Positions 47,701 through 61,300 of a stretch of DNA of 64,000 nucleotides are shown piece by piece (position 1 is the stretch's first letter; each line of letters begins with the position of its first letter). The DNA is from Abelmoschus esculentus (lineage: Eukaryota > Streptophyta > Magnoliopsida > Malvales > Malvaceae), in NCBI GenBank assembly GCA_035048815.1, contig JAUCBN010000020.1, forward strand, positions 1,061,501 through 1,125,500. Reading direction: 5' to 3'. The notes under the pieces were generated by a model. It saw only the letters and a program-made list of their open reading frames with translations, was not told where the DNA came from and did not search any database. The position numbers were made by a program, and so were the translations under genes.

Positions 47701-49968
47701 ATACACACATTAATGCGTGCAAACACTAATTACAGAGGGATCATCTGGTTAATATCACCTAATACAATTAGTTACTGTAAAAACATTCCCTAATACAAAG
47801 TTTTGACTTTAAGAGCTCACTGAATGTTTATCAAAATGTGATTCTGTAAGATGATTTTCACCTCCCATTAGTATAGGTAAAAAAAACTTATAACGTTTGA
47901 TCAAACAATGAAAAAACTATTTGCATTCCTCACTTACCCCACCCCACCCCACCCCAAGAGAGGACATAACTTTATTAAATATACAAACTTACACAAGATT
48001 CGGGAACACAGAGCACATTTTGAAGTGTCAAACATCTGCGTACATAAAATTAGGCATATAAAAAGTTAAACATTTGCACATGTCATAATAATGGAAATGG
48101 AAAAGAACTTGAACCAAAATGATGATAAATTTCTTTTGGGTGGAGGAGGGGGCAGTGTATGAAACAGGTATTCTGAAAAACTAGAAAATATCAATAAAAT
48201 ATTAGTTAAATCATGATGTGCTAAGGTAAAGAAATTATTCAACTTATATAAGTAATTAGAGCTTACCTAACATAACAGCCAAATGTCTGGCAGTGGTAAG
48301 AAAGTTTCAAGAAATATGAAGCTGGGTGACTCATATCATTCATACAGCCAATATATAACTTTTCACTCTCTGCAGAAACACACAAAAATAAAGGTTGTAA
48401 GGGGAACAACAATCTTTTAGGATATTGATGAGATAATACAAAAGGTAAAGAAGGAACAAAAAATAGAAAACAAAACTCAAAATATGTTTGAAAGAAGAAA
48501 ATTTTTCACTTGCTCTAAGTACGGAGATAAAGGCAAGAAACAAAGACCAATCTGAAGTAGGTAGGGGGAGTTCATGAACCAAGTTAGTTTCAAGAATATG
48601 TAATCAACAATCTTGTGATGCACAATCTAATTGCAAACTTTCTAAAAGATTTTCTTAGTAGTGTTATTAAGTTGATATGCATCAATATTACCCTTCATGT
48701 CATGTATAACACAAACCATCATTATAAACAAAATTTTCTTGCCCTTTATACACTAGCATCAAACCGGTTAATGGGAACAACATATAAAAATCTACCATCA
48801 AAAGGAAAAGAATTTGCATATATACTAGCATTCATGTAAAGAATAATAAGAGGCAGAAAAGGATATAAAAATCCATATAAATTCACCCCAAAACTTTCAA
48901 AATCACATAGATTATAGAAGCTAAGTATCAAATTACCTAAAATCAATGTATCCCCAAGGCATCCAGAAAATGATGTGAACCAAGCAACCTTTGCTGCTTC
49001 ATCTAAGCATCTGTCTTTTAGTTTAAAAATTATAAAAGGATAGGCCAATATATACTAAGAATTAGCTTGTTAATTGGAACAACATACTTCTGCACATGAG
49101 TTTCCCAGTACTTCTGCTGCCAATCAACTGGTTGGCTACACTCCTCACGATTAGGCCAGCGGAAGTTAAACAACGCCTTCCATGTTTTATCGAAGATCCC
49201 ATTTCTGTAAGAAACTAACATTATACAGTCATCTCACAGTTCTACTCTTATGTTCTACGTAAAGAAAAAAAGGGACGTAGAGGCATTGAATCTAACATAC
49301 CGTACATGTTTTCTCCCTATTTTTACTTCATCACTAGAAAGATCATTGCCATCATAGTTCTTAAGTGGCCTGCTCAATAAAGTTAATACATGTCAAGAAT
49401 AATTAAGTAGCCTGTCTACAGTAGCTACTAAATAAAAGTTACACAAGCAATGTCAAGAGGAAAATAGTATTGCTACCTTAAGTAAAATCTTTCAAGATCA
49501 AGCTCATTTCTTAGAAGATTAGATGGTCTAGTAAAATATTTTGCCTAAGTAAAAAAGATCACATTTTGTTCACTCATAACCATTTTAACCAGAATTATTC
49601 GGCTACGAAAATTATAAATTTGAAAAATAAACTAAAAAACATAAACATATACACAAAATTTAACTAACATTTCACTCTGCAACTTCTGCAAGGCCAAGGG
49701 AGGTAGACGTTCTACTAAGGGGTCGAACAACTCCTGAGGAAGTTGATAGACATGAGGAAAAATATCATCATGCCCTGCAACCAAATCAACCAATGATTAA
49801 AAGCAGTCACTGGGAACTGGAAATATCAATTAAAAAGAGAATAAAAGCATTTCTCAAATAATGCAAACAGTAAGCGCTACAAGCATTGGAAAAGGGAAAT
49901 TCACCGAAAATAAGTTCAGTTCTAACAACACCCATGCACAGGGACACCAAAGAGGGAACACCCTCCAT
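44775..49968 (-). CDS. Leucine-rich repeat (RNI-like) protein, upstream tandem copy with Asp-rich tail
   Basis: Seventeen exons in the same phases as the neighbour: 49905..49968, 49669..49774, 49477..49527, 49301..49369, 49088..49204, 48937..49010, 48267..48369, 47993..48035, 47498..47560, 46980..47200, 46465..46585, 46294..46373, 45995..46108, 45756..45914, 45515..45658, 45270..45415, 44775..45085; 661 codons plus stop. The start (MEGVPSLVSL) matches the neighbour's MVPVPSLVSL; an upstream in-frame ATG is less likely. The repeats match (LTDLNLENCKLS, LNYLSLAHNVLG counterparts), with small in-frame deletions in exons 10 and 14. The last exon differs: after EFQHNGKSILVISDEP it runs for about 70 residues made mostly of Asp with some Ala, Val and Gly, encoded by imperfect GAT repeats. 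Function is not known; the acidic tail is probably disordered. Confidence 0.82.
44777..44970 (-). repeat. Imperfect GAT trinucleotide expansion encoding the Asp-rich tail
   Basis: Plus-strand runs of ATC/ATCATC/GTCATC fill the last exon of the upstream LRR gene. Read on the coding strand they are mostly GAT and GAC codons with interspersed GCT, GTT and GGT. The downstream sister gene lacks the expansion; its matching end has only three Asp codons. Confidence 0.85.
47937..47956. repeat. (CCCCA)n microsatellite in the upstream LRR gene
   Basis: About four CCCCA units next to exon 8, at the position where the sister gene carries a GA repeat. Confidence 0.9.
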
Positions 49969-52349
49969 TCTCCTCTTTTTATGCACGATGAAACACAAAC
50001 GAACAATACTACACAAGGAGCACTGCACAGAGCTTGGGATTTCTTGGACTTGGTAGCTTCAAATTGAGTTCCCGGGTCTTTCTTGGCAGGCTATTGTATG
50101 GAAAGAAACGAACTTGAAGAAGAAAGAAAAATAAAACTGATATTGAAGCTTTAAGGACCCAAGAATCAAGTGAAAATGAGAAAGAAAAAGACTTAAATCT
50201 CAGAATCAAAACCCTCGTTCTGCCTCAATTCAGTTGGACGTTCTGAACATGAAACGGAAGTTTATATAGTGAGTTGGTTATGCGAGCCAATTCCAAGAAT
50301 CAAGCAATGGATTCTATAATTTTCATTGAATAAGCAACCGTTGGGTTACACATAAAACGCACCGTTTCCGTCACGGTTTAGGGGTTTACTATAATCCCCA
50401 TGGTCATTCTATTACAATGAAAGTGAGTTTGAGCTGTGAATTCCACATTAACCAGTTAAACTCAATGGTTTTGAGTTGTAACAATGATATTTTTTCCAAA
50501 TCTTTAATGTAGTGCAATCAAGTTATTTCCCAATATAATAAGGATGGTTATATATATTAACTATGATAAAAAGAAATTAACATGCTGATTAGGAGAGACG
50601 GATAATGTGATAGCTTGTCACATGTAATTTTTTCTCCCCTAATTTAGCATGTTAATCTTTTAACGATAAAGTACTAAAATAAAAACAAAATATAACATTA
50701 AGTATCGTTTTATTAAAAGAAATAGATGAGATATCAAAACAAAAAACGAATAAAGGTGGAGTACCAAATAAGTAATTATTCCTAAAACCAATCACAATGA
50801 ATTATTATTTTTATTATTATTATTATTATTAGTTGTAGTAGTAGGGTAAACTATAACAAATATCACTTAATTATGAGTATAATTATATTTGAGTCACATA
50901 ATTATTGAAAATTACATTTGGGTTAGTCATTTATAGGTAAGGTTACATTTGAATCACTCAATCACTAAAAGTTACATTTAAGTTACTCAATTATATGTAA
51001 TATTACATTTAGGTCACCTTTTATATTTAAAAAAGTATATCAATTTGATCGTTTAATCTTCTAAATCATTTGTATACCCTTGTTAACATTATAATATTTT
51101 ATTTGAAATCATTAATTAATCTAACACGTGAATTAATAAAAAAATTTCAAATATGAAGAGTGATCCAAATATAACCTTATCCATAATTAAGTGACTCAAA
51201 CATTACTTTTATTAATTGAGTGACCCAAATATAACCTTACCATTATTATCATTATTATTATTATTATTATTATTAATTTACCCACCGTAAACATTCTTGC
51301 GGCATTTAACCAAAATGAAACAGCCTCAAAACACCTTACCAATCAAGTCAAATCGGTCATTGCCTCTTCCACAAGTTGCTCATTCAACTTACCTTCTGTG
51401 TTTTTCTTCCCCAATTATCAATTCCTAACTTCATAGGATCAACCGGACAAACAAACCATCCTTTACCCACTATTTCTTTCTGCGACACATTTTCCTCCGA
51501 CCCACAAGTTGACACGGTCGAACAGTAGCTTCCTAATGATCTCCACTGTCGACGTTGAGCATTCGAGTTGGCACAGTTGTCTTGTAAGGATGGATCGAAG
51601 GGGCTTTCAGGGGAATGACATTCGGAAATAAAGGACTAAAACCCTTAATAATAGGCCTCTTCTATGTCAATGACTGTTACAAATGTCAAAAATCCATTCA
51701 TGTCATGAAAATGGGGATTTTATGTTTAAAGACATCAAGGAGCCGACACCCAAAAATTTTCTATTTTATTTCTGTCCAATTTCCAGCTCTGACGGTAAAA
51801 AAATAACTGCAGCACACGGATAAACAATAAAAACCATACAATCTAGAATTTACAGCAAAAACAGAGTTAACAGGAACAGGAAAGTACATTCACTAAAAAT
51901 AACAACCTTAATAATAAAATCATTTCAACTATATATACAAGAGTATTGTATGTTTCCAAACTGGGTTTCCTTTTACATCAAAAATCTGGGTCTGGGATCC
52001 CATATCTCACACACAAAACTATATCCACGGTTCAGTACACAAACTTCCAACTAAAAAGAAAAAAACCTGCACTCTTATGGCAGAAGAATAAACCAATAAA
52101 AAAAAAGTAAACCCAGATAGACTAAACAAATTTGTGACCCCCAATTCAACAATGTAGGATTTTACAATTTGAATGTAAAAAATAATAATAATAAACCAAC
52201 AGAACAATTCACAGAAGATCGATGTAAATATATATATGGGGGGGTAAAGGAATTGAATTTACAACTGTGGAGTCGGCAATAGTGTTTGCAATCCCCCATT
52301 ACTGACCTCGACTCAAAAAAGGAGACCGTAGATTTACGCTTCCTATGTG
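49969..52349. other. Spacer between the upstream LRR gene and the myosin gene
   Basis: About 2.4 kb. 49969 to about 50500 is the LRR promoter and 5' UTR. 50802..50830 and 51242..51275 are (TTA)n runs. Between them lies a MITE-like stretch of repeated GAGTCAC/GTGACTCAAATATAACCTTA phrases with GGGTAAACTATA and AATTTACCC at its ends. 51300..51830 has mixed composition without a recognisable gene. About 51840..52349 probably includes the myosin 3' UTR. Confidence 0.5.
50842..51283. mobile_element. MITE-like element with GGGTAAACTATA/AATTTACCC ends
   Basis: The ends are short imperfect inverted repeats. Inside, variants of AATTA(T/C)ATTTGGGTCACTCAAT occur repeatedly in both orientations. Both sides carry (TTA)n microsatellites. 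Similar phrases occur at 17552..18306 and about 24130..24225, which suggests one repeat family scattered in this window. Confidence 0.4.
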
Positions 52350-55300
52350 TTACTCGTGTAAAAATTGGAAGGCTGAATTCTCAAGAAGTTCCTCTGCTGG
52401 TTTGACTTCCGAGAAGTCCTTCTCTTGGAGAGAATTGGAGAGGTCATCCACAGAGAAGGGGATGCTGTAGTAATAAGGGCGGATTAGTTCACTTCTCTAT
52501 GATTTTTACATTCCTAAGCTCGGTGTGTAATTAAAATCATTGCTATTGCAATCTTTTATAACTATACTAGGGTTCTAATAGTCTAGTTAGACTCTGTCCA
52601 TGCATATTATGCCGACTGTAACCGTTGACCTATTCCTGAATTAACATTCTCAATCGCAAAACCCACCTGAATGCAGTTTTTACTCGACGGATAAAAAATC
52701 AAAGTCCCTAGGTGCTTATGGTAAGAACATACCTGGAATTGTCATCCAGTAAAAAGGAACTGCTAGCAGCATCGTTGGAATCCTCTGTCATTAATACCCT
52801 CATGCTGGAAATAACCTGTAAAAGAGTACAGGTTGTCAATATATCGTATCTGATTACTGAACTTCCTATACAACCAAATAATGCCATGAAAACTTACATT
52901 TGGAGCAACGCTTCGAGTATTGTAGTTGTCATCCCAGTACAGAGTACATATTCTGTATAACTGTTGCACACTAAGAATCTGACCAAACCAAAAGTTAATG
53001 TTAGATAGTATCCGAAAATTCAAAATAGATATAGGAGATATAGGGAGAGAACTTACAGGGCACAGATCATTTGTAATTTCATCATATGAAATTCTGTACT
53101 TTTGATGTATAACCTGTAATCAGGTTTTAATAAAATTCAGCATAAATCTATATTCACTGATATTAAAAGCCTAGGGTAATTGAAATATCAATATCCGGGT
53201 AATGATTAATGAAAATATAAAATACTAATCAGGAAACGATTTCTGAGCAAAGCACCACTACTACAGGCACAAATCAGTATAACAATGAATTCAAAGATCA
53301 AGGGAACAAATTCCAATAGATTTACAAGCATGATCCAAAGATAGTTGAAGAACCACATTGTGCAAGCAAACAAATGCTAATCAGATTGATAGAAGTTAGA
53401 CTAACCTACAACCACAGCATCAAAGCTACTGGTAAATCCTGTCCCTAAACCCATCATCATTAATCAATATGATCTTGTTACCTAATACTTTGGTCACTGC
53501 CAAACATAATAGAACAGGACCCAACGAGTGCAAGATAAAAGGGTTATGGAAATTATTTTAAGGGATAACAAGGCAAGACGGATTTTTGACCACCTGCCCC
53601 GAATCTTGGAGCAAAAACGAGTTACCAATCTGACCCAAGTCAATCCTAGATTTTCCCACATTTTTTCACTCTTCCAGAATTTCTGACCTACCACCAAACA
53701 GTCCCCAACAGTAAGAAAAGAATTTTGAAACAAGAATGAGGCCACCGGGTAAAAGTCCCAAGACCAAAAAGTAATCATACAAAGAAGCCAGAAGGCATCC
53801 TCGGAACTGGAAATTTGAAACAATATAATTTAGTTAAAGATAAAAAATGAAAGAATCACGTTTCAAGCACCAAAATCAAACTAAAAAAAGTAACAGATTT
53901 CAAGGAAAAAAATAAAGCAAAAAAATATCATAGTATATGATGGAAATGATGAAATTCGAGCTGAAAATAAAATAAACATTAAAAATGAACACCCAAAATT
54001 TTAAAAAGAAAATGCAAACAAAAAAAATTGAAGGGTTAAGTAAAAAATATTTCTGAAAATTATTTAAACTCAAAATACTAAAGAAAAAATGAGAGTTTTT
54101 CGTAAATACTTGAAATACACCAAAATCTAACAGAAAAAGTTTCTTCAAATGGGTATTTAAACTCGAAATACTAGAGATGAAATCTTAATAATTAAATACA
54201 AAAGAGAAGAAATCTAGAGGAAAAAGAAAAAAACAAAAGAAAAAATGGAGAGAAAGGATAGAGGCGGCTTGAGAGGCAAAATAAATGAAAACTTTGACCT
54301 AGTGGCAATCTTGTAAACATGTTAAAAATTTAGCCCCAGTATTTTGGATCGGGTTGAGAAATTTTTAACCTAAACCCAAACTCATCACGTCCCTGATCCC
54401 GATTCTATTCTTCCCCAAACCCTCCTCGCCCCGAATCCATTTAAAAAAAAGTCACTAGAGGATTGGTTTGGGACCCATTGGTTCCGGATAAAATTGCCAT
54501 CCCTAATCATTGCATGGATTTTTTTCAAAATGCTAAAAAATCATTGTCAAAACTCAAAATTGTCCGTAGAAAAATATCTAAAGTCAAGCTCAAGACCAGA
54601 TAACTTGGCAAGTCGCACTTCTTGCTTCAAATACCAAAAACTTTCAACAATGAAAAACAAGCAAAACAACCAATAACATTATCAATATGCCAAAAAAATG
54701 CCTCAGACGTACCAAGAATCCAACAGCCTGCCTTATGTGCTTGAGTTCATCCCATGATGTCCCTGCATACTGCAGCACAAGTAAAAGTGAAGGAAAAGCT
54801 TCAGCATAGTTATGGGCCTCAAGTAAGCAAATTGTCTGGCAAACTTATTTAGCAACACCTCCTATATATAACATAGATGAAAAATACAACCAAGAAAGTT
54901 ACCTCTTCTTTCGCTTGGCAGCACCAGAGCTCTAACTCAGCTAACCCAGCCTTAACATATTCACCATTGCTAAATGTACAACACTCACGGCGTAGTAGTA
55001 GGCTGGAAAATGATAACTATAAAAATACAAATATAACCAAACCATTTCAACTATATTCCCAAAGAACGATAAACAAAACATACCTATTAAACAACTGTAC
55101 ATTAATGTATGAAAATGTTTGAGTGAAGATCTTCTGGATAAGAACAGAAGGCACCTGAAAACCACGTAACTGTAAAAACCTCTGTGCATGTAACTGGAAA
55201 TCAAGATTGACAGAGGCAATCGAAGTTTATGAAGGCAAGTAAGAATGAAAAATATAGGTCCCTTACAAAATTTTCTTTCAAAGTACTTAGGAAGGTGTTG

Positions 55301-58300
55301 AGGCTATCAATAATGCTCTGCCAGTGTGTTGAAGGAGAATCTTTGCCAAAGGACCGCCCAGATCGTAGTACACTTCCCTTAGATGTTCTCGGAGCCTAAC
55401 ATCCAGCATGACATATTATAGACAAACAAAGGGATCAAAATTAAGATAAGTATAGCTGCAAGATACAGATTCAAATGGTTAAACAGAATCTAACTGAACC
55501 ACAAGATACCTGGATGCATAGAGAAAGCAAAGATGATAACTCTTTCTTCAAGTTGTCTCTAATGATTCCATAGATCTTTTCCACATATGCTGCAAGTTGC
55601 TGCTTGAAAAGTAAAGCAGGATATTTGGCCTCTACTAGTCGCACTACTAGTGCAGCAGTTGTAGCAAGGTTGTTGGAAGAAGGAGACGAGCGGAATCCCT
55701 GGTTAAGAGAGAAATGAATGTGAAAAAAAGTCTTATACTTCCTAAAAAATGGTATATTCTGGGGAAATACGAATTTCAAATACCATTGTCATCCTGCCAA
55801 ACAGAGAGGTTGCAGCAGTTGGCTTCCGACTTGGAGTTGAACCACTTGAACCAGCAGCTTTAAGACTTTTTTGGAGCAAGAACAATAATGCTGATGTGTT
55901 GGACAGCCAATAAGCCATGTGACCATTGTTTTCTTCATTCTACAATAAAAACAGTTTCCTTCTTCATACATGAATCATGCATTTATGCTTGTTCTACTAT
56001 AGCAAACAGGAAGTAGAAAAAAGATGCCTAGATAGTACAATTCAGAAACAGGAAGTGTGGTCTTCTAAAGCAGCTATTTTACAATTATTAAAGCAGCGCA
56101 ATCTAATAAAAGGGAAGAAAAATATACAGCAAAATACATTGAATCGTGGTCACTTGATTTATTCGAAGCAAGAACAACTCCTCGCCTTATAAGGACTTCA
56201 TTCAGAAAATGAGATTATAATGACGAATTAATGAGAAATAGACATGGTTGAAATTAGCAGAAAATGTTGAATGATAAAAGAAACTGAAGCAGAGGACACT
56301 TCCTGAAATTACTCCACCAACAGGAAGGAATCATACAATCAATTACCTCAATTGCAGAACCAATCATCTGAATAAGACGATCAAACACATTGGTCCTTTC
56401 AGCTTCAAAAGATTTCCAGTGGAGAAGACATTTATATATGGTAAATGCAGCAACAGGTTTTCCTTGACTGTACCCAATATCTTTTGAAACGCAATTGATC
56501 AATGCATCAACATTCTCCTGTTCAGAGAGTGGCAGAAAATATAATTTTACACACTGCAAAAGAGAAAAGGCTTGAAGAAGCAAAAACCAATTGTAGGAAC
56601 ACATACATGTTGCCGTTCAAGATTGGATCTTCGCAATTTTCCATCAGTTTCTGCACCAACCTTCTTCACTGGAGTCACACTCGGTGGTTCCTGCAGTAAC
56701 AGATCTTGTCAATTGTCACACTACATAATCTACACAAGTATAATCAGAAATATTAAAATCAGATATGTAGCATACATTTGATTTGTTCAATTCATCCATA
56801 TGGTGTCCATTTTCCAAATTCTGCAAATTTTCAAAGCAAAAGAATAATAGTAAACATCAACATAATGACTAATGAAAACAGGATAATAAACAAATAATGC
56901 TATATTTTACCGGAAAGACTGGAATTGGTGGAAGCTGTGAAATATTCTTAACAGATGAATTTAACAGGGTTTGCTGCCTCAAAACTTGGTTTTCAGATTC
57001 AATGTCTGAAATCTTTTCTTCAAGACTGCCAACAAAGAGGCAATGATAACCGGGGGAAAGACAAAAAGGGAGGAAGAAATAAATAAACACAGGTTCAGCA
57101 ATACACATGCAAATGAGCTCTATCCGAGATTTTGTAAGTTAACTGTAAGAATTTATCTCAAATCTTCTCAGTAAAGGCACAAACTAACCTGTGCATCACA
57201 GTCTTCAACTGAACTATTTTTGATTCTGCGTCCAAAGCTTGTTTCAACCTTTCTTCACTTAACTTGTTTGTCTCTTCAAATTTTTTCTCTGTTTCATCAA
57301 TTTTCTTTTCCAAAGAACTCACCATTTCCTGTAGATAATCAGCAAAAGAGATATATAATTATGAAATAAGTGTTCTCTTAAAGAACAACCCCAAGATACC
57401 CTTATATTATCGTATGTTAACTATATCTCTATGCAAATACAGATATTAGACAACCTCCTCACCTTCAGTTTTTCATTCTCATTCGTAAGCTTCTCAAGCA
57501 TCACAGGGTCCACCACCGAAACCTCCTGAATTATGGGGACTATCTCAGCTGCCTTTTTGGCAACCTCGCGTTCCTTAGCAAGCAATTCATTGGTTTCTTT
57601 AAACTGAAGTTGTATGTCTTGCAAAGCAGACTGCAGTTTTGCATTTTCTTGTGTTTTAGCCTCTTCCATGTCAACCTACGGTGTAAGACGAGAAATTATA
57701 AATGATGAGAAGAAAATATTAACACTAATTTCAATCAATATTTAAAACTAAATTCAAATCCAGTACATCCTTAATCTGAAATCCCATCCAAAAGTGGCTG
57801 GAAATAATGCAAATATAACAAGTTATTCATCTAAAGAAGCTAATTTAAGATGGGAAGTCAAATACAACATACAGCCTCATGATCGACAATATTTAAAGCA
57901 TGAGATAGCCGTAAAAAACTAATCCCCTTTCTCCAAAACATATCACATTAAATAAAAAACTAATCCCTTCAGTTCTGCATATCCTTGCCTCTAATGGGTT
58001 AGTTATATTTTACCAGATGCAACACAAACAAAGAAAACGCCACATGCACACAACAAAATAAAAGAAAGAATCTAGCTTCAGTTAATTTATTATCATGCTT
58101 ACCCTCATTCTTTTCTCCAGCTGTAGCCTCCACGTCAATTCCTCAACTTGCTTTTCCAGTTTGTTCTTTGCAGCTTGCAAAGCTCCAGTTTCCCTAGCAG
58201 CCTACAACGAAAAAGATAACAAAAAACAGAGGGATAAATAAATAAATACGTCAAAGATGGTAGGACTATAGATATTTGGTTCTAGATAAGATTTCTCCAG

Positions 58301-61300
58301 AGCATAGGAATCTTGAATAGGCTTTTACCTTACTTGAAAAGATAAATACTAAAAAGAACCCTCAAAAATATATCTTAGCAAAGCTGCAACTTATTAGTGC
58401 TCTGGTTTCAAATTTAAGAAAACGGAACCACAAAGACAATTGTGCCAACTGCCAACCATTTTCAAAGATCTAAAAGATGGTAGACAACAATTTATAATAA
58501 AAAGTTTGATGGGAAGAACAAAATATACCATTTTAAGCTTCCGCAGTTCTTTGCGAGCAATTTTTCCTCTCCATGCACATTGTGTTGCAATGGCTGCATT
58601 CTTCAACTTCAGATAATGCAACCGGGCCAAGTACTTGCGACATTGGCTCTGTTAAGTACAATAAAAGTCATTCCAAGATTTTTTTTTAAATGACTACAAA
58701 ACAAAGATGTTTAGGGAATGAAACCCAAATTGGAAAGGTGAAACAATTTTCAAAACATCTGATGCAGTATGATAAAAGAACAATTTAAAATCCTTGACCT
58801 ACCTGAATCATAATTGCTGCTCGGGTCTGCCTTCTGCGACGTAGCTCATTGCGAGCAGCCATCCCCCGCATACCTGTTTGAATGGAAAGAGCAGAAGAAA
58901 ACACTTCTTTATAAGCTTTCCTAGCAAGATGCATACGCAAATCTTTTTGGATCCTCAAGCTGGCTGCTTCTCTTCTCATGCCTCCGTAAACTTTGCGAGC
59001 AAGTTGTCCTGAAATCAGCACAGACAAAAACTATCATCATAAAAGCATTAATAAATAGTAAATTTAGTTAATTTATAACTGCAGAAATACGTTAACAGGA
59101 ATATACACCTCTGCAGACAGATTGAATCTGTAATGCAGATCGGCGAAGCATAATGAAACTTCTGCGAGTTAAATAAGAACGAATTTTCCTCTGAATAATG
59201 ATAGCAGATCTTCCTAGGACTTCAGTCCTACGGGTATCTAGTTCAGCCATCTGACCGGCCCTGAGAAAAACCTTCGTCTTACCAATCTGCCAAAATAAAA
59301 TGGCATCAGTATTTCTCACCCAAAATCCAACCATACAGATGCATAAATCATGTGAGTAAAAAATCATGAAACAAGTGGATGCATATAGAATTTGTTCAAA
59401 AGCAATGAATGAACTCCCATCTGTGAGGATTGCAGTCCAGTTTCTATATGTATGCTCGCTACATGATGCTCACATCCTCAAGCACGATATGAAGCACTAA
59501 TAAATTTAGACAATATTGAGCACTTATAGGTTATAACATCAAGTTTGAGGCTAGAAAAACAAGTTAGATCTGTACGTGACAAGTTTTAGCTCTTTGCTAA
59601 CATTGCTAGCTTCTAGGAATTTTTCAAGTGTACTAGGGGATGAGGTCCAGTTTCTAGAGTTGTTTCCAAATAAATCTTTGACAGACAAGTTCCATTGAAT
59701 CTCCTCAATTTGGGTGTGGATATAAGACAAAGGCCAAACATAAATACTTAAATATCTTCCTGTTGCATCTGTCTGCTATCTTTCATAGACATCTTGATGA
59801 CAAGGGATTTGCATAAGATGTATCCAAAAAACAACCAACCTAGTACTAATGGCAAGGAAACACTATTTACCAAGTGTGTTCGAATGTCCATCAGACATTT
59901 ACCTGATAGCCTTGAAGTTCAACCTTCTCTAGAAGCTTTTTGCATGCAGCAACCTCGTCAGAACTATCATGTATAATGAATGGATCAGGGTACAGTTTGG
60001 AAGAAACCTCTTGAGAGCAAACAAATTATTAACCGTACCTTCCATCCAAAACTTCAGGTGCAAGGAGGCCAAATCGGTCTACAAATTCATCAAATTGTTT
60101 TCTAGTTGGATATCCTGCACAACTAATCCTGATTGCCTCCATAACTCCCTGAAATGAGACAATGTGGATTGGTAGGAAAGCAGTTCTAATTAAACACCAA
60201 ATATGCATTTCATTCAACCTCATATAATATATCATTCTTACCCCACATCGAAGTTGTTGCAGAATATTCTTATTCTCAAATATTGATGGCTTAAGAAGAT
60301 TATTGGGCTTCACACAACGTATGTAATGTGGCTCAGTGGAACTGAGGGTTTCAAGTAATGATACTAGTTGTTGCTGCGTAATACAAAAAAAAAAGAGCAT
60401 TTGTAATCCATTAAACTGGGGGGGGAAAGGTAATAATCTGCATTTAATAAATGGAAACACTGGCACACCTTAAATCTAGAACCTATTGATGAGAATTTTG
60501 ACGATTTGGAAGATTCCTCGGCTAAAGGTGGAAATAAACCAGAAACAAAGGAACATTTTGAAGCACTCAAAAGGGCTTGATGTTCAGCTACAACATAATC
60601 TTTGTTCTTGTCCAGGAACAACTCAGTTTGATAAGTAACCTGAAAAAGAACATTAAGAAAAACCATTCAACTAACTTCTTGGTTTTGTTCTATGACATGA
60701 ATTTATTACAAAGTGAAAGCAAACCTACATCACCAGCATAATGGCAAATTGTGAAGTCGCTACGAGACAATTTGGGCTTGCTGAATCGCTTATGATTTTT
60801 AAATGTCTGATACAGCTTCTGAGCAAATGTTTCATGTGTTGATCTCGGAAACATGCTTTTAAAATTTAAAAGGGGAACACACAAGAGAGGAAAAACTTCA
60901 TAAACATCATACAACATTTGGATATAATTTATAAACAATGTTTGGGTAACTGAAAAGAAACTTTATTCAAATTTTGAAACGATGGAAAATAAGTTAATGC
61001 AAGCTACATCTTACCAAGCCTCATCTAGAAGAGCAATTATGCCACCAGGTTTCTGGAAAACAAGAACAAGGGAAGTGAATAAAATATAACAAACAAATTA
61101 ACCACCAAATAACTGTATGAACCATTTAACACTTTTGATTCACTGGTGTGATTAACGAAAGACCACCCACATCTAGGTATATGATTGGTAATAATGTTCA
61201 AAACACCTAATTAAAAAAATAGAACAAGAAAATATTTCTTCGTGACCGGAGTAAAGGAAAAGAGAGAGAGAAATGCAAGAGCACAGAAACAGATGAAAGA

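Noticed and set aside
37938..49968. Reading the two LRR loci as one long gene
   Set aside because: Each has its own ATG, full set of 17 exons and stop, separated by about 975 bp with promoter-like sequence.
53114..54712. A separate small gene in the long myosin intron (ORFs 53494..53823 and 53900..54148)
   Set aside because: The translations are low-complexity Phe/Ile-rich products of AT-rich intron sequence; flanking myosin exons join in frame without them.
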